The position numbers and the translations under genes were made by a program. 64,000 nucleotides of DNA from Paracoccaceae bacterium (GTDB lineage: Bacteria > Pseudomonadota > Alphaproteobacteria > Rhodobacterales > Rhodobacteraceae): assembly GCA_033344815.1 (NCBI GenBank), contig JAWPMR010000001.1:916136-980135 (forward strand), given 5' to 3'. Positions 26,396 to 36,500 of the stretch are shown here, piece after piece (position 1 is the first letter of the stretch; every line of letters begins with the position of its first letter). Below the pieces are notes generated by a model that saw only the letters and a program-made list of their open reading frames with translations, searched no databases and was not told where the DNA came from.

Positions 26396-28291
26396 CTATC
26401 TGGTCGTGTGCTGGCGCAGCATTTTCCTGCACGTCAATAGTTCAAGCGTTCGTTTTGAATCTGCTGGTTTTCCCAACAGGAACCCCTGCGCGATGTCGCA
26501 GCCAATGCGGCGCAAAAAGTCATATTGCAAACGGAACTCGATACCTTCCGCCACGACGTGCGCATCATGGGCCTTAGCGATTAAAACCATGGCTTCTACA
26601 ATCGCCTCTTTTCGTGAATCGTTCCCGATACCCTCTATAAACTGCCGATCAATTTTCAGTTCATGAAATGGAAACTGAGAAAGATTGGCCAAAGTTGCAA
26701 ATCCAGTACCAAAATCGTCCAGTGAAACTCTGACACCGGAGTCCACAATCGCGTTCAACATCTCGGCGACTTTGTCGGAGGAACGGTTTAAAAAAACGCG
26801 TTCCGTCAATTCGAAAATGACTCTTCCACTCATGTGCGGGAATTCAAAGAGAACATCCAACAAGGCTTCCACAGCGGAATATGATGATAGATTAGCTTCG
26901 GCAATGTTTATCGAAATGTGGGGCACGGGGACACCGGACTCCATCCACTCCGAGCAATGCTGCAAAGCACCACGCAGCATGAAGCATGTAAATCGACTGG
27001 CAAGACCGCCGCGTTCTATTTCTGGAATGAAATCCGCCGGAGGGATCATGCCCTGGGTTGGATGTTGCCACCTTGCAAGAACTTCAAGGCCAACGACATC
27101 GTTGGCTACTACATCATATTGTGGCTGGAAAAATGGAACAATTTCATGCGCCTCAAAGGCATTTGCAAGGGCCTGTGGATTGATTATCGCCTTGCGGTCG
27201 GATTTGGAGAGAGGATCGGCAATCGCAAAATCAGTCACCCCTTTTGCCTTTACCGAATACATCGCGGAGTCTGCAGACAACAGAACACTCTCGGTAGAGG
27301 TATCAATTTCACTCGAATGCGAAATACCGACGCTAGCCCCGACTTCAAACAGGTTTTCGCCAAAAACAATCGGGTTCTCAAAAACTTTGCAAAGCTTGCG
27401 TCCAAGCTCTTCTTTTTGCTCCTGAGCCTTGACTTTGATACTCACCACGCCGAATTCATCGCCACCGATCCGCGCGACAAGCCCATCGCCGCCTATCAAC
27501 CTGGTGAGCCTATTACCAATTTCGATCAAGACGGCGTCACCGGCGTGATGACCGAAATTGTCGTTGATCGGCTTAAAGCCATTCAGATCGATCAGAGCGA
27601 AACAGATCTGGATTTTCTCGTTAAGACGACATTTGATGTATTCTTCAAGATGCATCCGATTTGCCAAGCCAGTCAGGGGATCCGTTCTGGCACTCTTTTC
27701 CGCAAGTGAACGGGCCTTGTCCAATTCCGCGACGACCCTGCGCAGTTCGGCAAGTTTGAAGGAATGGCGGATGGCATGCGCTGCAAGTGGAATGAAATGC
27801 TTCAGCCGTTCGTAGTCCGTCTTCGCGTATTTCGCTCCCTCTTTCTGGAGGCAAATGATAGCCGTGGGGACATCGACCGGGCTGACCGGCACCATAGCAA
27901 CGGAGTCATAAGATCCATAAACCGCGCTGTTCAGGCCTTCTGACCAATCGCTACTTGTTGCATTTGACAGTACGACGGGTTTGCCTTTGAACGCACGCGT
28001 CAATGCGCTTGACCTCCGACCATCTTGAACTTTCAACTTGGCGTCTGTCTCTGCCAAAGAGACAACTTTGCCGGGTTCCACTTCGCACAAGACCGAAGCC
28101 GCATCGAGATCGACAATAGAACTCAGAACCGAGAGGATGGACAGGATACTGTCTTTTTGCGAATGTGCACTAGACAGGCGTTGCAAACCCTCAAGCAGAG
28201 ACTCCGCATTCTTCCGGGATCGGGCCTCAAGCTGGCGCAGATGATCAACTTCCAACAACGCCTGTTGTAATACCTCCTGATCAAATTGCAT
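26396..28291 (-). CDS. GAF-like-GGDEF-EAL cyclic-di-GMP signalling protein
   Basis: About 631 residues. A short N-terminal coiled segment is followed by a GAF-like sensor region (about 35-185) and a linker helix, then GGDEF (IGGDEF near 277) and EAL (signature EVLARW near 402). Asn in SINIAE, Glu in FELTE, DDFGTG, KIDR, AEGIE and AQGF are conserved, so both catalytic centres look usable. The ATG at 28291 lies one base after the stop of the FIST gene, with GAGGTG upstream, so the two are co-transcribed and probably translationally coupled. The FIST protein may act as its ligand sensor (inference). Confidence 0.88.
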   Translation of the reverse strand: MQFDQEVLQQALLEVDHLRQLEARSRKNAESLLEGLQRLSSAHSQKDSILSILSVLSSIVDLDAASVLCEVEPGKVVSLAETDAKLKVQDGRRSSALTRAFKGKPVVLSNATSSDWSEGLNSAVYGSYDSVAMVPVSPVDVPTAIICLQKEGAKYAKTDYERLKHFIPLAAHAIRHSFKLAELRRVVAELDKARSLAEKSARTDPLTGLANRMHLEEYIKCRLNEKIQICFALIDLNGFKPINDNFGHHAGDAVLIEIGNRLTRLIGGDGLVARIGGDEFGVVSIKVKAQEQKEELGRKLCKVFENPIVFGENLFEVGASVGISHSSEIDTSTESVLLSADSAMYSVKAKGVTDFAIADPLSKSDRKAIINPQALANAFEAHEIVPFFQPQYDVVANDVVGLEVLARWQHPTQGMIPPADFIPEIERGGLASRFTCFMLRGALQHCSEWMESGVPVPHISINIAEANLSSYSAVEALLDVLFEFPHMSGRVIFELTERVFLNRSSDKVAEMLNAIVDSGVRVSLDDFGTGFATLANLSQFPFHELKIDRQFIEGIGNDSRKEAIVEAMVLIAKAHDAHVVAEGIEFRLQYDFLRRIGCDIAQGFLLGKPADSKRTLELLTCRKMLRQHTTR

Positions 28292-28292
28292 T

Positions 28293-29513
28293 CTACGGCA
28301 CCTCAGCATCGCCAGCAAAGAGCGAGGATGAAATCATGAGGTTCCCATGTAAGCGATCGCCGTTCAGGAAGCTTCCTTGTTCGCCAAAAGTGAACACGCC
28401 CAGAAAAGGCACGTTGGAGTAAGCCTCGCCGATTGCCTCAGCCGCCAGAGCGATATCATCGCCCAGGGCCAGCATGCATCCGGCACAGAATACCATCAAC
28501 CCACCTGCAATCGGCGCTTCTTCCTGCATCATTTCCATCGAAATGCGCACCACTTGGGTAGATCGCTTGATCAGCTCCTGTGGGCCACTGTTCATCAGAA
28601 CAACCTGACTTCCCTCCGAGACATTCGCGAACAAATGCAACTCCCCGTTCGGTCCAACCGAGTCCGGATGCAGCAGACAGTAACAGTCCACCATAAGTTC
28701 CGGGGACGGCCCGACCCGCCCGATCGACTTTCCCAGCGGGTGCCAGGCGCTGTCACCCAGAATGTTCTTGCTTCGGTCCGCAAGCGCGTCAGTGATCCGG
28801 CCACCGGTCCACTCATTGTAGACTTCTGCGGCAGGCCGGCCGCCAATTTCGTGCAAGACCCGGCCCTCTGCACGTGTGATTTCACCTTTAAAATTACTCG
28901 GCAGATATCCGTTCTGAAAATGATGTGTGACCGGAAGGTCCGTATAAATCAGCGCAATCACGGCATCACCGGCAATTGCGTCCGTATTAAATTGCGACCA
29001 TTTTCCGCCGATAGTTTCATCGGCTGACGACCCCCCAGAGATCAGCACGTTACTTCCAAGCGATTCTTGAACACCACAGATCACTGTCTCTTCTGTACCC
29101 GGGCTTGCGTGCAGCCAAACCATATCGGGCACCTCACCTCTGCGATCTGCTGCCGCCTGTGCAGTTTCGATAGCGTTTTTGATGGCTGCTTGAACGTCGC
29201 CGTCAAGGGTCAGTGTTGCGGTCCCAAAAGCGGCGTCGGGATCCACAAAAGCCGCCCCGCCCAAAACCGGCTTCCTAAACCCGAAAAGACCTTCTCCGGT
29301 CATCACACCGCGGCATGTTGATGATCCCAAGAGCACCGTTTGCGGAAAATGCGCCGCGAACTGAGAGCGGAGTAAGTGCGGATCGTGTCCTTCGCCATAC
29401 GCGAGGAGCAAAAAATCTGGCGGGCCATCTAGACCGGTCACAATTCGCTCTGCCAAGTCTGCGACCGCGGCTACGGAGTCGTGAATTTCTGTTGCTGCCG
29501 TTAGGATTCTCAT
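28293..29513 (-). CDS. FIST domain sensory protein
   Basis: A 406-residue cytosolic protein with FIST_N (about 25-230) and FIST_C (about 235-385) domains. Visible family features are LLGSSTCRGVMTGEG in the N-terminal domain, SGGSSADETIGGKW, and the C-terminal GGLMVFCAGCMLALG with its cysteine pair and FLGVFTFGEQGSF. FIST proteins are thought to bind small ligands such as amino acids and feed signals into two-component or cyclic-di-GMP circuits. It heads a two-gene operon with a GGDEF-EAL protein, which fits that role. The ligand is unknown. Confidence 0.85.
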   Translation of the reverse strand: MRILTAATEIHDSVAAVADLAERIVTGLDGPPDFLLLAYGEGHDPHLLRSQFAAHFPQTVLLGSSTCRGVMTGEGLFGFRKPVLGGAAFVDPDAAFGTATLTLDGDVQAAIKNAIETAQAAADRRGEVPDMVWLHASPGTEETVICGVQESLGSNVLISGGSSADETIGGKWSQFNTDAIAGDAVIALIYTDLPVTHHFQNGYLPSNFKGEITRAEGRVLHEIGGRPAAEVYNEWTGGRITDALADRSKNILGDSAWHPLGKSIGRVGPSPELMVDCYCLLHPDSVGPNGELHLFANVSEGSQVVLMNSGPQELIKRSTQVVRISMEMMQEEAPIAGGLMVFCAGCMLALGDDIALAAEAIGEAYSNVPFLGVFTFGEQGSFLNGDRLHGNLMISSSLFAGDAEVP

Positions 29514-30144
29514 CTGTCGCTCCTCATACGAAGCGTTATGCTCATGGGAGTGAAGGTGCCGTTAAATCAAGAGCAGGTAATTAAGGAGACTTTTACGGAT
29601 TATCGGGAGAAGCGGGATTCATCACACTGCGATTTCTGCCAAAGCGTTAACTTTTCTGCAGCACACTTGGAGAAGTTCCCAACTCGTGACACGAGGTTTG
29701 TGCTTCTCAAGCAAGCGGAAACGAGCGCCGCAATTTACCAAAGAATTTCGGCAACAACAGATGAGCCACGGCGAGTTTCGATGACGGCTGCGCCGTTTAG
29801 ACACTCTCTTGGCAAATTGTTCTTGTAAGCGCCCTTTTGGCGATAATTCCTTACATAATCGTCGAGGAGAGGGACCGCAGAAACCACACCACTTCCGTGG
29901 GCAGCATATGTTCCAAGCGGTCATTCCCGCCTCCATTCACTCAAACCACTACGGCCTCGGGGAAACCAGACAGGCATTTTGCCATTGATGACGTTTCTTG
30001 GTTCTGCCTGGGCCAACGTCAAGGAATAGGGACACCACTCAAAGGAGACAGGATCGTTTCCCGTCAAAGGCTATTGATGCAGGTCAACGCGCATGTCGCC
30101 CCGGAGGGGCTATGCTGGGTATCATCAATAAAGAGGAGATGGAC
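29514..30144. other. 631-base intergenic region with divergent promoters
   Basis: Separates the FIST operon from a cytochrome c gene. A rightward frame at 29538-29828 has no domain and is probably not a gene. Near the cytochrome start there is an FNR-like box (30074-30087) and a 5-bp GC stem GCCCC-GGA-GGGGC (30098-30110). Confidence 0.45.
30074..30087. promoter_or_regulatory. FNR/FnrL-like box upstream of cytochrome c gene
   Basis: TTGATGCAGGTCAA matches the FNR consensus TTGAT-N4-ATCAA with one mismatch, and lies 57 bases before the cytochrome ATG. A cytochrome under oxygen-responsive control is a common arrangement. No fnrL gene is in the window to support it directly. Confidence 0.5.
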
Positions 30145-30534
30145 ATGCGTTACGTTGCCGCCATTTTGTTGGGTCTGAGCAGTTCAGTTTGCGCGCAGGA
30201 ACTGGAAGAAGGCGAAAAATTGTACAATTTACATTGCGCTGCCTGTCATGGGCGAGAAGCCGACGGAAACGGTCCGATGGCGCCTGTACTTCTGGTTCAA
30301 CCCGCAAACCTGACGCAGCTCTCTGCAAAATCAGACGGAACATTTCCGATGTACCGCGTGATCAAGCGCATTGACGGGCGCGACCCCTTGGTCAGTCACG
30401 GCAGTGACATGCCGGTCTACGGTTGGTTTTTTGAAGGACAGGACGTTGCGATTGCGGCGGAAACGGGTCAGCCCATCATGACCAGCAAACCTGTGGCAGA
30501 CCTTGTAGCGTGGCTCCAAACCGTCCAGGAATAG
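30145..30534 (+). CDS. Small periplasmic c-type cytochrome
   Basis: About 129 residues. A signal peptide (MRYVAAILLGLSSSVCA) is followed by a mature cytochrome c with one heme site, CAACH, near residue 36. A methionine-containing segment (SDMPVYGW) near residue 92 is a likely axial-ligand region. The fold resembles class I cytochromes related to the cytochrome oxidase/CccA group. GAGGAG is six bases before the ATG at 30145; an ATG two codons upstream is too close to it. It stands alone, converging on the choline transporter operon with four bases between stop codons. An FNR-like box suggests use at low oxygen (inference). Confidence 0.85.
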   Translation: MRYVAAILLGLSSSVCAQELEEGEKLYNLHCAACHGREADGNGPMAPVLLVQPANLTQLSAKSDGTFPMYRVIKRIDGRDPLVSHGSDMPVYGWFFEGQDVAIAAETGQPIMTSKPVADLVAWLQTVQE

Positions 30535-30538
30535 CGTG

Positions 30539-31570
30539 TTATGGCTTGTCGCGCGGGTCCAGTATGCGCGCGATAACGCCGCTTTTGGTAATCTGGCCAA
30601 CCAACGCACCCGCCTCCTCCACACCAAGAGGCTTGTCGGTCTGCAACAGCTTTCGCATTACCTTTTCAACGCCCATATCCGCAGGAACCGATTGCTCCGG
30701 CGTATCATCCGCGGGCTCCATGACGTCGCTTGCGTTCAGCACGCCAAGCGGATTCATATGGGCCACGAAATCAGCCACGTAGTCATTCACAGGACTTGAA
30801 AAAATCTCTTGGGGGGTGCCGCATTGCACGATGCGACCACCTTCCATGATGGCAATGCGGTCTCCCAATTTGAAGGCCTCATCCAAATCATGGCTCACAA
30901 AAATGATGGTGCGCTTCAGATCACGTTGCAGGTCCAACAATTCATCCTGCAGCCGTGTGCGGATCAGTGGATCCAACGCCGAAAACGGCTCATCCATAAG
31001 CAAGATGGGCGCATCCGTGGCAAAAGCCCGCGCCAAGCCGACGCGTTGCTGCATCCCGCCGGACAACTCGCCCACTTTTCGATCCGCCCAATCTGACAGT
31101 CCGACCAGTTCAAGTTGCCGCTCTGCACGGGCTTTTCGCTCTTTCTTGGGGACATCAGCAAGTTCAAGACCCAAAGCCACGTTTTCGCGTACTGTACGCC
31201 AAGGCAGCAGGCCAAATTGCTGAAACACCATTGAGACGCATTCGCGGCGCACGCGACGCAAATCATTGGCCGAACTATGGGTCACATCACAAGACCAATC
31301 GCCATCAAACACACGCACAGCGCCGCGCACCACCGGGTTCAACCCATTGACCGCGCGCAACAATGTGGACTTACCCGAGCCTGACAAACCCATCAAAACC
31401 AGGATCTCACCGGCAGGCACGTCCAGCGAGCAATTGTGCACGCCCAGCACCTGATCGGTGGATTGCTGCACTTCTGCGCGAGACTTCAATGCGTCCATTT
31501 CTGGCAACGCTTTTGCAGGTGCATCGCCAAACACAATCGACACATTGTCAAATTCAACGGCATTGCTCAT
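30539..31570 (-). CDS. choV: Choline ABC transporter ATP-binding protein
   Basis: A 343-residue ABC ATPase of the ProV/OpuAA class. Walker A is GLSGSGKST near residue 60, with signature LSGGMQQR, Walker B ILLMDEPFSALD and switch VSHDLDEA. A C-terminal regulatory tail carries a CBS-like segment, the osmo-sensing part in related quaternary-amine transporters. It overlaps the permease gene by four bases. Choline is preferred over glycine betaine because the cognate binding protein resembles ChoX. Confidence 0.88.
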   Translation of the reverse strand: MSNAVEFDNVSIVFGDAPAKALPEMDALKSRAEVQQSTDQVLGVHNCSLDVPAGEILVLMGLSGSGKSTLLRAVNGLNPVVRGAVRVFDGDWSCDVTHSSANDLRRVRRECVSMVFQQFGLLPWRTVRENVALGLELADVPKKERKARAERQLELVGLSDWADRKVGELSGGMQQRVGLARAFATDAPILLMDEPFSALDPLIRTRLQDELLDLQRDLKRTIIFVSHDLDEAFKLGDRIAIMEGGRIVQCGTPQEIFSSPVNDYVADFVAHMNPLGVLNASDVMEPADDTPEQSVPADMGVEKVMRKLLQTDKPLGVEEAGALVGQITKSGVIARILDPRDKP

Positions 31571-32400
31571 TTGCGATCCACCCGCAGCATCCGGTCCAGC
31601 ATGATGGCGACCACCACGATGATAAATCCGCTTTCAAATCCAAGGGCTGTATTGACCTGGTTCAATGCGCGGACCACCGGCACACCCAGACCGTCCGCGC
31701 CCACGAGGGCCGCGATGACCACCATGGATAGCGACAACATAATCGTCTGGTTCAATCCGGCCATGATTTGGGGCAAGGCATAGGGCAACTCAACTTTCCA
31801 CAGCTTCTGCATCGAGGTGGCCCCAAAAGCATCCGCAGCCTCCAGTAACGGTTTCGGCGTCGAACTGATCCCAAGATGGGTCAGCCGAATAGGCGCAGGT
31901 ACAACAAAGATCACGGTGGCGATCAGACCCGGCACCATGCCGATCCCAAAAAACACAATGGCCGGAATGAGATATACGAAAGTGGGTAGAGTCTGCATCA
32001 AATCCAGAACCGGTCGCATCGCCTGAAACAGACGGGGGCGATGCGCCGCTGCAATCCCAATCGGGACGCCCACCGCCATACAGACGACACAGGCCGAGAG
32101 CACCAGCGTGATGCTTTCGGTCATCTCTTCCCAATAGTCTTGGTTGAGGATGAACAAAAAGCCCAGAACGACGAACAAGCAGACTTTCCAACTGCGCTGG
32201 ATGAACCATGTGCCAAGGGCGAAAGCGGCAATGATCACGAAGGGATGCGGCGTTTGCAGCACCCAGAGGATCAGGTCAATCATCCCCTCCATGAAGACAG
32301 CCAACCCGTCGAAAAACCACTCGCCGTTTGATTGCAGCCAGTCAAAGAATGCAGCGGCCCATTGGCCTACGGGTATCTTATTCTCCGTCAGCCAGTTCAT
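31567..32400 (-). CDS. choW: Choline ABC transporter permease
   Basis: A 277-residue inner-membrane permease of the ProW/OpuAB class. An amphipathic N-terminus is followed by about six membrane helices, and the EAA loop reads ALGADAFGATS-like (LLEAADAFGATSMQKLW, near residue 190). The C-terminus overlaps the ATPase start. It forms the channel of the transporter with the ATPase and binding protein. Confidence 0.88.
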   Translation of the reverse strand: MNWLTENKIPVGQWAAAFFDWLQSNGEWFFDGLAVFMEGMIDLILWVLQTPHPFVIIAAFALGTWFIQRSWKVCLFVVLGFLFILNQDYWEEMTESITLVLSACVVCMAVGVPIGIAAAHRPRLFQAMRPVLDLMQTLPTFVYLIPAIVFFGIGMVPGLIATVIFVVPAPIRLTHLGISSTPKPLLEAADAFGATSMQKLWKVELPYALPQIMAGLNQTIMLSLSMVVIAALVGADGLGVPVVRALNQVNTALGFESGFIIVVVAIMLDRMLRVDRK

Positions 32401-32463
32401 GACGCCCCTTCCCGGTTATGCGGCCCCGTGATGTCTAAAGGGGCTGCGATCACTATGCTCGGA

Positions 32464-33393
32464 TTAATTCAGCAGGACTTTGGAAGCGGCCTCAAAGGCA
32501 TCATCATCGCCCTCAACGTCCTTCACACCCTCAAGCCAGGCTTTCAACGTGTCCGGGTTATTTTCGATCCAGACGGCCGCGGCTTCGGCAGGGTTCGTGC
32601 CATCGTTTAGGATCGCGCCCATGATTTCGTTTTCCATGGCCAGCGTAAATTCAAGGTTGCTTAGCAGCGTGCCTACATTGGGGCATTCCGCGGAGTAACC
32701 CTTCCGGGTGTTCGTAAAGACCGAAGCACCGCCCAGATTGGGGCCAAAGAAATCATCCCCCCCTGTAAGGTATCCCATGTCAAAATTGGCATTCATCGGG
32801 TGCGGTTCCCACCCCAGAAACACAATCGGTTCGTCCTTTTTCGTCAGCCGTTCGACCTGCGCCAACATCCCCTGCTCGGAACTTTCCTTGACCTCGAATT
32901 CCTTGAGACCAAAGGCATCCGCGTCAATCATCGACTGAATCAAGCGGTTGCCGTCATTGCCGGGTTCGATGCCGTAGATCTGCTCATCCAGCGCTTCGGC
33001 ATGGGTCGCGATATCAGCAAAATCCTTGATGCCAAGGTCCTTGGCAGCCTTGTTGACCGCCAGCGTATATTTCGCGCCCGTCAGATTTTCGCGCACCGTA
33101 TCAACAGTGCCGGCCTCACGATAGGGCGCGATATCCGCTTCCATCGTGGGCATCCAGTTGCCCAGAAACACATCAACATCGCCTTGCGCCATGGACGTAT
33201 AGGTCACAGGTACGGACAACACCTTGATGTCCGTCTCATATCCCAACGCATCCAGAATAACGGTGGTAACGGCAGTTGTTGCAGTGATATCCGTCCAGCC
33301 CACGTCAGAGAAAGTGACTTCGTTGCAATTGGCGCTGGCCATCCCGGCAAACGCCATCAAAGCAAAGGTGCTGGCAGTTGTCTTGAAGTTCAT
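32464..33393 (-). CDS. choX: Choline ABC transporter substrate-binding protein
   Basis: A 309-residue periplasmic receptor of the OpuAC/ChoX family. The signal peptide (STFALMAFAGMASA) is cut near residue 21. The ligand-cage aromatics appear in VGWTDIT, FLGNWMPTME and LGWEPHPMN, matching known choline- and betaine-binding boxes. Overall similarity is closest to ChoX-type choline receptors. GGGAG precedes the ATG at 33393. Choline import would feed betaine synthesis as an osmoprotectant, and demethylation through enzymes such as that at 5530-7965 (inference). Confidence 0.87.
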   Translation of the reverse strand: MNFKTTASTFALMAFAGMASANCNEVTFSDVGWTDITATTAVTTVILDALGYETDIKVLSVPVTYTSMAQGDVDVFLGNWMPTMEADIAPYREAGTVDTVRENLTGAKYTLAVNKAAKDLGIKDFADIATHAEALDEQIYGIEPGNDGNRLIQSMIDADAFGLKEFEVKESSEQGMLAQVERLTKKDEPIVFLGWEPHPMNANFDMGYLTGGDDFFGPNLGGASVFTNTRKGYSAECPNVGTLLSNLEFTLAMENEIMGAILNDGTNPAEAAAVWIENNPDTLKAWLEGVKDVEGDDDAFEAASKVLLN

Positions 33394-33512
33394 TTTCGTT
33401 CTCCCGCTTGGTTTTGACACATAGTTGCGCCCACGGCCTCTGAGCGTCAAGGCGAAAGCCCAGAGCGCCCGGCAACTACGTCAATCGGTCAGAAACAAAT
33501 TTGCGCGGGCAC

Positions 33513-36500
33513 CTAGTCCGGCATAGCGCGGAAAACGCCCACAATACGCTTGATGTCACCATCCCCATCGGCACGCGCCAACCCAAAGGTTTCAATCTTA
33601 ACGGTTTCCCCCTGTCGATTGATGATCCGACCACGGAAATGGAAATCACCACCGTTTTGAGCGACTTTTGAAACCTTTTGCTCCACGATATCACGGTCAT
33701 CGGGATGGTAGTAATCCAGCCCTTTCGCCAGATCCGGGAGAGGCCCACTCGGATCTTCGCCATGGATGCGATACACTTCCGAGGACCAATGCACCGCGTT
33801 GGTATCCAGATCCACGGCCCAATACCCAACTTTTGCCAAATCTTGCAATAAAGTAAGCTGGCTCAGCGCGTCTTCCGCCTTATCACGGGCTGTGACAACG
33901 TCGGTGATGTCCGTACCCACGGAATAGATCGATGATGTGCTCATGGACGGGTCGGCAAAAATGAAGTTCTCGGTACTCATCCATTGTTTATGGGCATCGC
34001 CATGAGAGACGACCGCATTTACGTGACGAATGCGGCCAGACTTGCTGTCCATCAGCATATTGTCGCGTTCCTTTACCGCATCTGCCGTCATTTTGTTTGC
34101 CAGTTTGAAGAAATTCTGCCCCTCTGCTTGCTGACGGGTCGTTCCCAGAACACTGGCTGACTTCTGGCTGATCCGCAAAATGGTTCCATCGGTCGCACGG
34201 TTCAGCATAAAGATTTCGGCGTGATCCAGGATCAGATCAAGCTCCTGAGCAAGGCCGGGGAACTCGGAAACGACCATGGTTGATCCCTTCATTTGTCCGC
34301 GCGTGTCAAAGAAAGGTGAGCACGTCAGCTTGTAACGCCCGCCTTTGGAAGTGAATTCGCGTGATATGGGTTCACCCAGCTTCAGGGTTTCATTGCATAT
34401 GGGCGCCAGCGCCGGGCAGTTCTCCGGCAAGACGCACTGGCTGACATGCGGATTTGAAACCGGACGCGACAGGCTGAACATTTCAGACGCCGCGTTGGTG
34501 GCCTGTGAAATCTGCAATGCCGTATCGAGCACCATTATCGCCAAGGGCGCCGTCTCCAGAACAGACATCAATTCACCGGTGCGACCGCTCAGTTCTGCCG
34601 CTGTGACCTGCAACTCCTCGTTAACGGTGATGAGTTCCTCATTGGTGGATTGCAACTCTTCGTTTGAGGTCTCCAGCTCTTCATTTGTGGCCTGCAACTC
34701 CTCATTGGTGGATTGCAGCTCTTCGTTGAGTGATTGCAATTCCTCGTTGGAGGTTTCCAATTCCTCGATTGTTTGCTGCAGGGCCTCGCGTGTTGTGGCA
34801 ACCTCGTCTTCCAACAGTCGAATGCGGTCACTTTCGAAGGTCTCTTCACCCGCCTCCTGCGATCTCTCCAATCCGCGCGCGCGATCCACTTTCACTTCGC
34901 TGAAGACAACAAGGGCCGCACGCTCGTTCAGATCACGGGCAATGATCGGAAAAACATCAAGGCGAATTTCCGCATCATCGTCATCTGCCAGCAAATGCCG
35001 CACGCCAGAACGGTGTTCGGCGTTTTTGAGCGCCAATGTCACCAGACTGCGCGCCTCCTCGCGAAACGGTCGGCGCAGCAGGTCGATGTGCATCTTGAGA
35101 TTGCTGGATTCGTTCATTTCCACGTAGGGGCTGACGTTCCCGTATACACGAACGATGGAGTATTCATCCGTAACCAGCACGGAGTTTTTGCCCAAAGCCA
35201 GCGCCAGTGCCTCAAACATTTGCCGATCTGTGGAATCCTCTGCAGGCGACGCCTTTTTTGGCGCAGGAACCCTACGTGGTTGTGGCATATTGCGCTGGTT
35301 GGCAAAGGGGGTGTGCTCTGAGCGGCGAATGGATCTGCGCCGATATATATGCGCAGATTGGCTGTCTTGAATGAACAATTCGTCCGAACCTGCCACCGTT
35401 TCCGCCGTGCCCAGGAACATCAGGGCGCTGTCGGTGAGCGCATAGTGAAAGCGCGACATGACCTTGTGTTGCAAGGCATTGCCAAAATAGATCAGCAGAT
35501 TGCGGCAGCAAAGCAGATCCACCTTTTGAAACGGCGGGTCCTGACAGACATTGTGATCTGAAAACAAAATTGCAGATCGCAGGGAATCAATGACCCGGAT
35601 ACCGTCGTTTTGCTGGATGAAGTAGCGATCAGAAAGATCCCTTGGAATATCGTTCAGGGCGGCCATCCCGTAAACACCCTTGCGCGCAACCTCCAGAGCA
35701 TCCTTGTCGATATCTGTCGCGAATATCTGAACATGGTCTTTCAGCTGGACTTTGGCCCCGCCCAGCGCTTCGCACAGTAGAATTGCGATTGAATAAGCTT
35801 CTTCACCGGTTGCACACCCGGCAATCCATACGCGGAAAGGTGTGTTCGGCTTCTTTTCCAGAAGCGCGGGCAACAGTTCCTTCAAAGATTGGAACTCGCT
35901 CTTGTCCCGGAAAAAACGGGTCACCGAGATCAGCAGATCCTTGAACAGCGCGTCCACAGCGTTCGGATTGACCCGACAGAATTGTGTATATTCCTCGTGG
36001 CTATCGATGCCCAAGGCAATCATGCGCCGCTCAATGCGGCGGTTGATTGTTGTTTGCTTGTAGTCACGAAAATCGACGCGGGTGCGTGCCAAGAGTATTT
36101 GCAATAGATCCGAGGCCGGGCTGGTCTCGGTCGCCTCTTGACGAAACGCATCAAAATCCCGCGGTGATGTTAAGATTTTTTTCAGATGTGTGCCGATTTC
36201 GAAAGGCCGCAATACCAGATCCACGCAACCCGTTTGCAGTGCTGCCATGGGCATCCCGTCATACTTCGCGCTTTCGGTATCCTGCGCAATCGTGATGCCA
36301 CCGGCTTCGCGGATCGCCTGCACACCATATGCGCCGTCCGTACCTGTGCCCGACAGGATAATCGCCATGGATTTCTCGCCATGAACATCGGCAAGGCTTG
36401 ACAGAAATCGATCAACAGACGGCTTTGGCGAGGCGACTTCGTGACTGGGATCGACCAGGCACAACCGGCCCCCATCATACACTACGTCTGTTTTGGGCGG

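Noticed and set aside
29538..29828. Rightward 96-codon frame upstream of the cytochrome gene
   Set aside because: No domain and composition unlike the neighbouring genes; the start lies in the FIST promoter.
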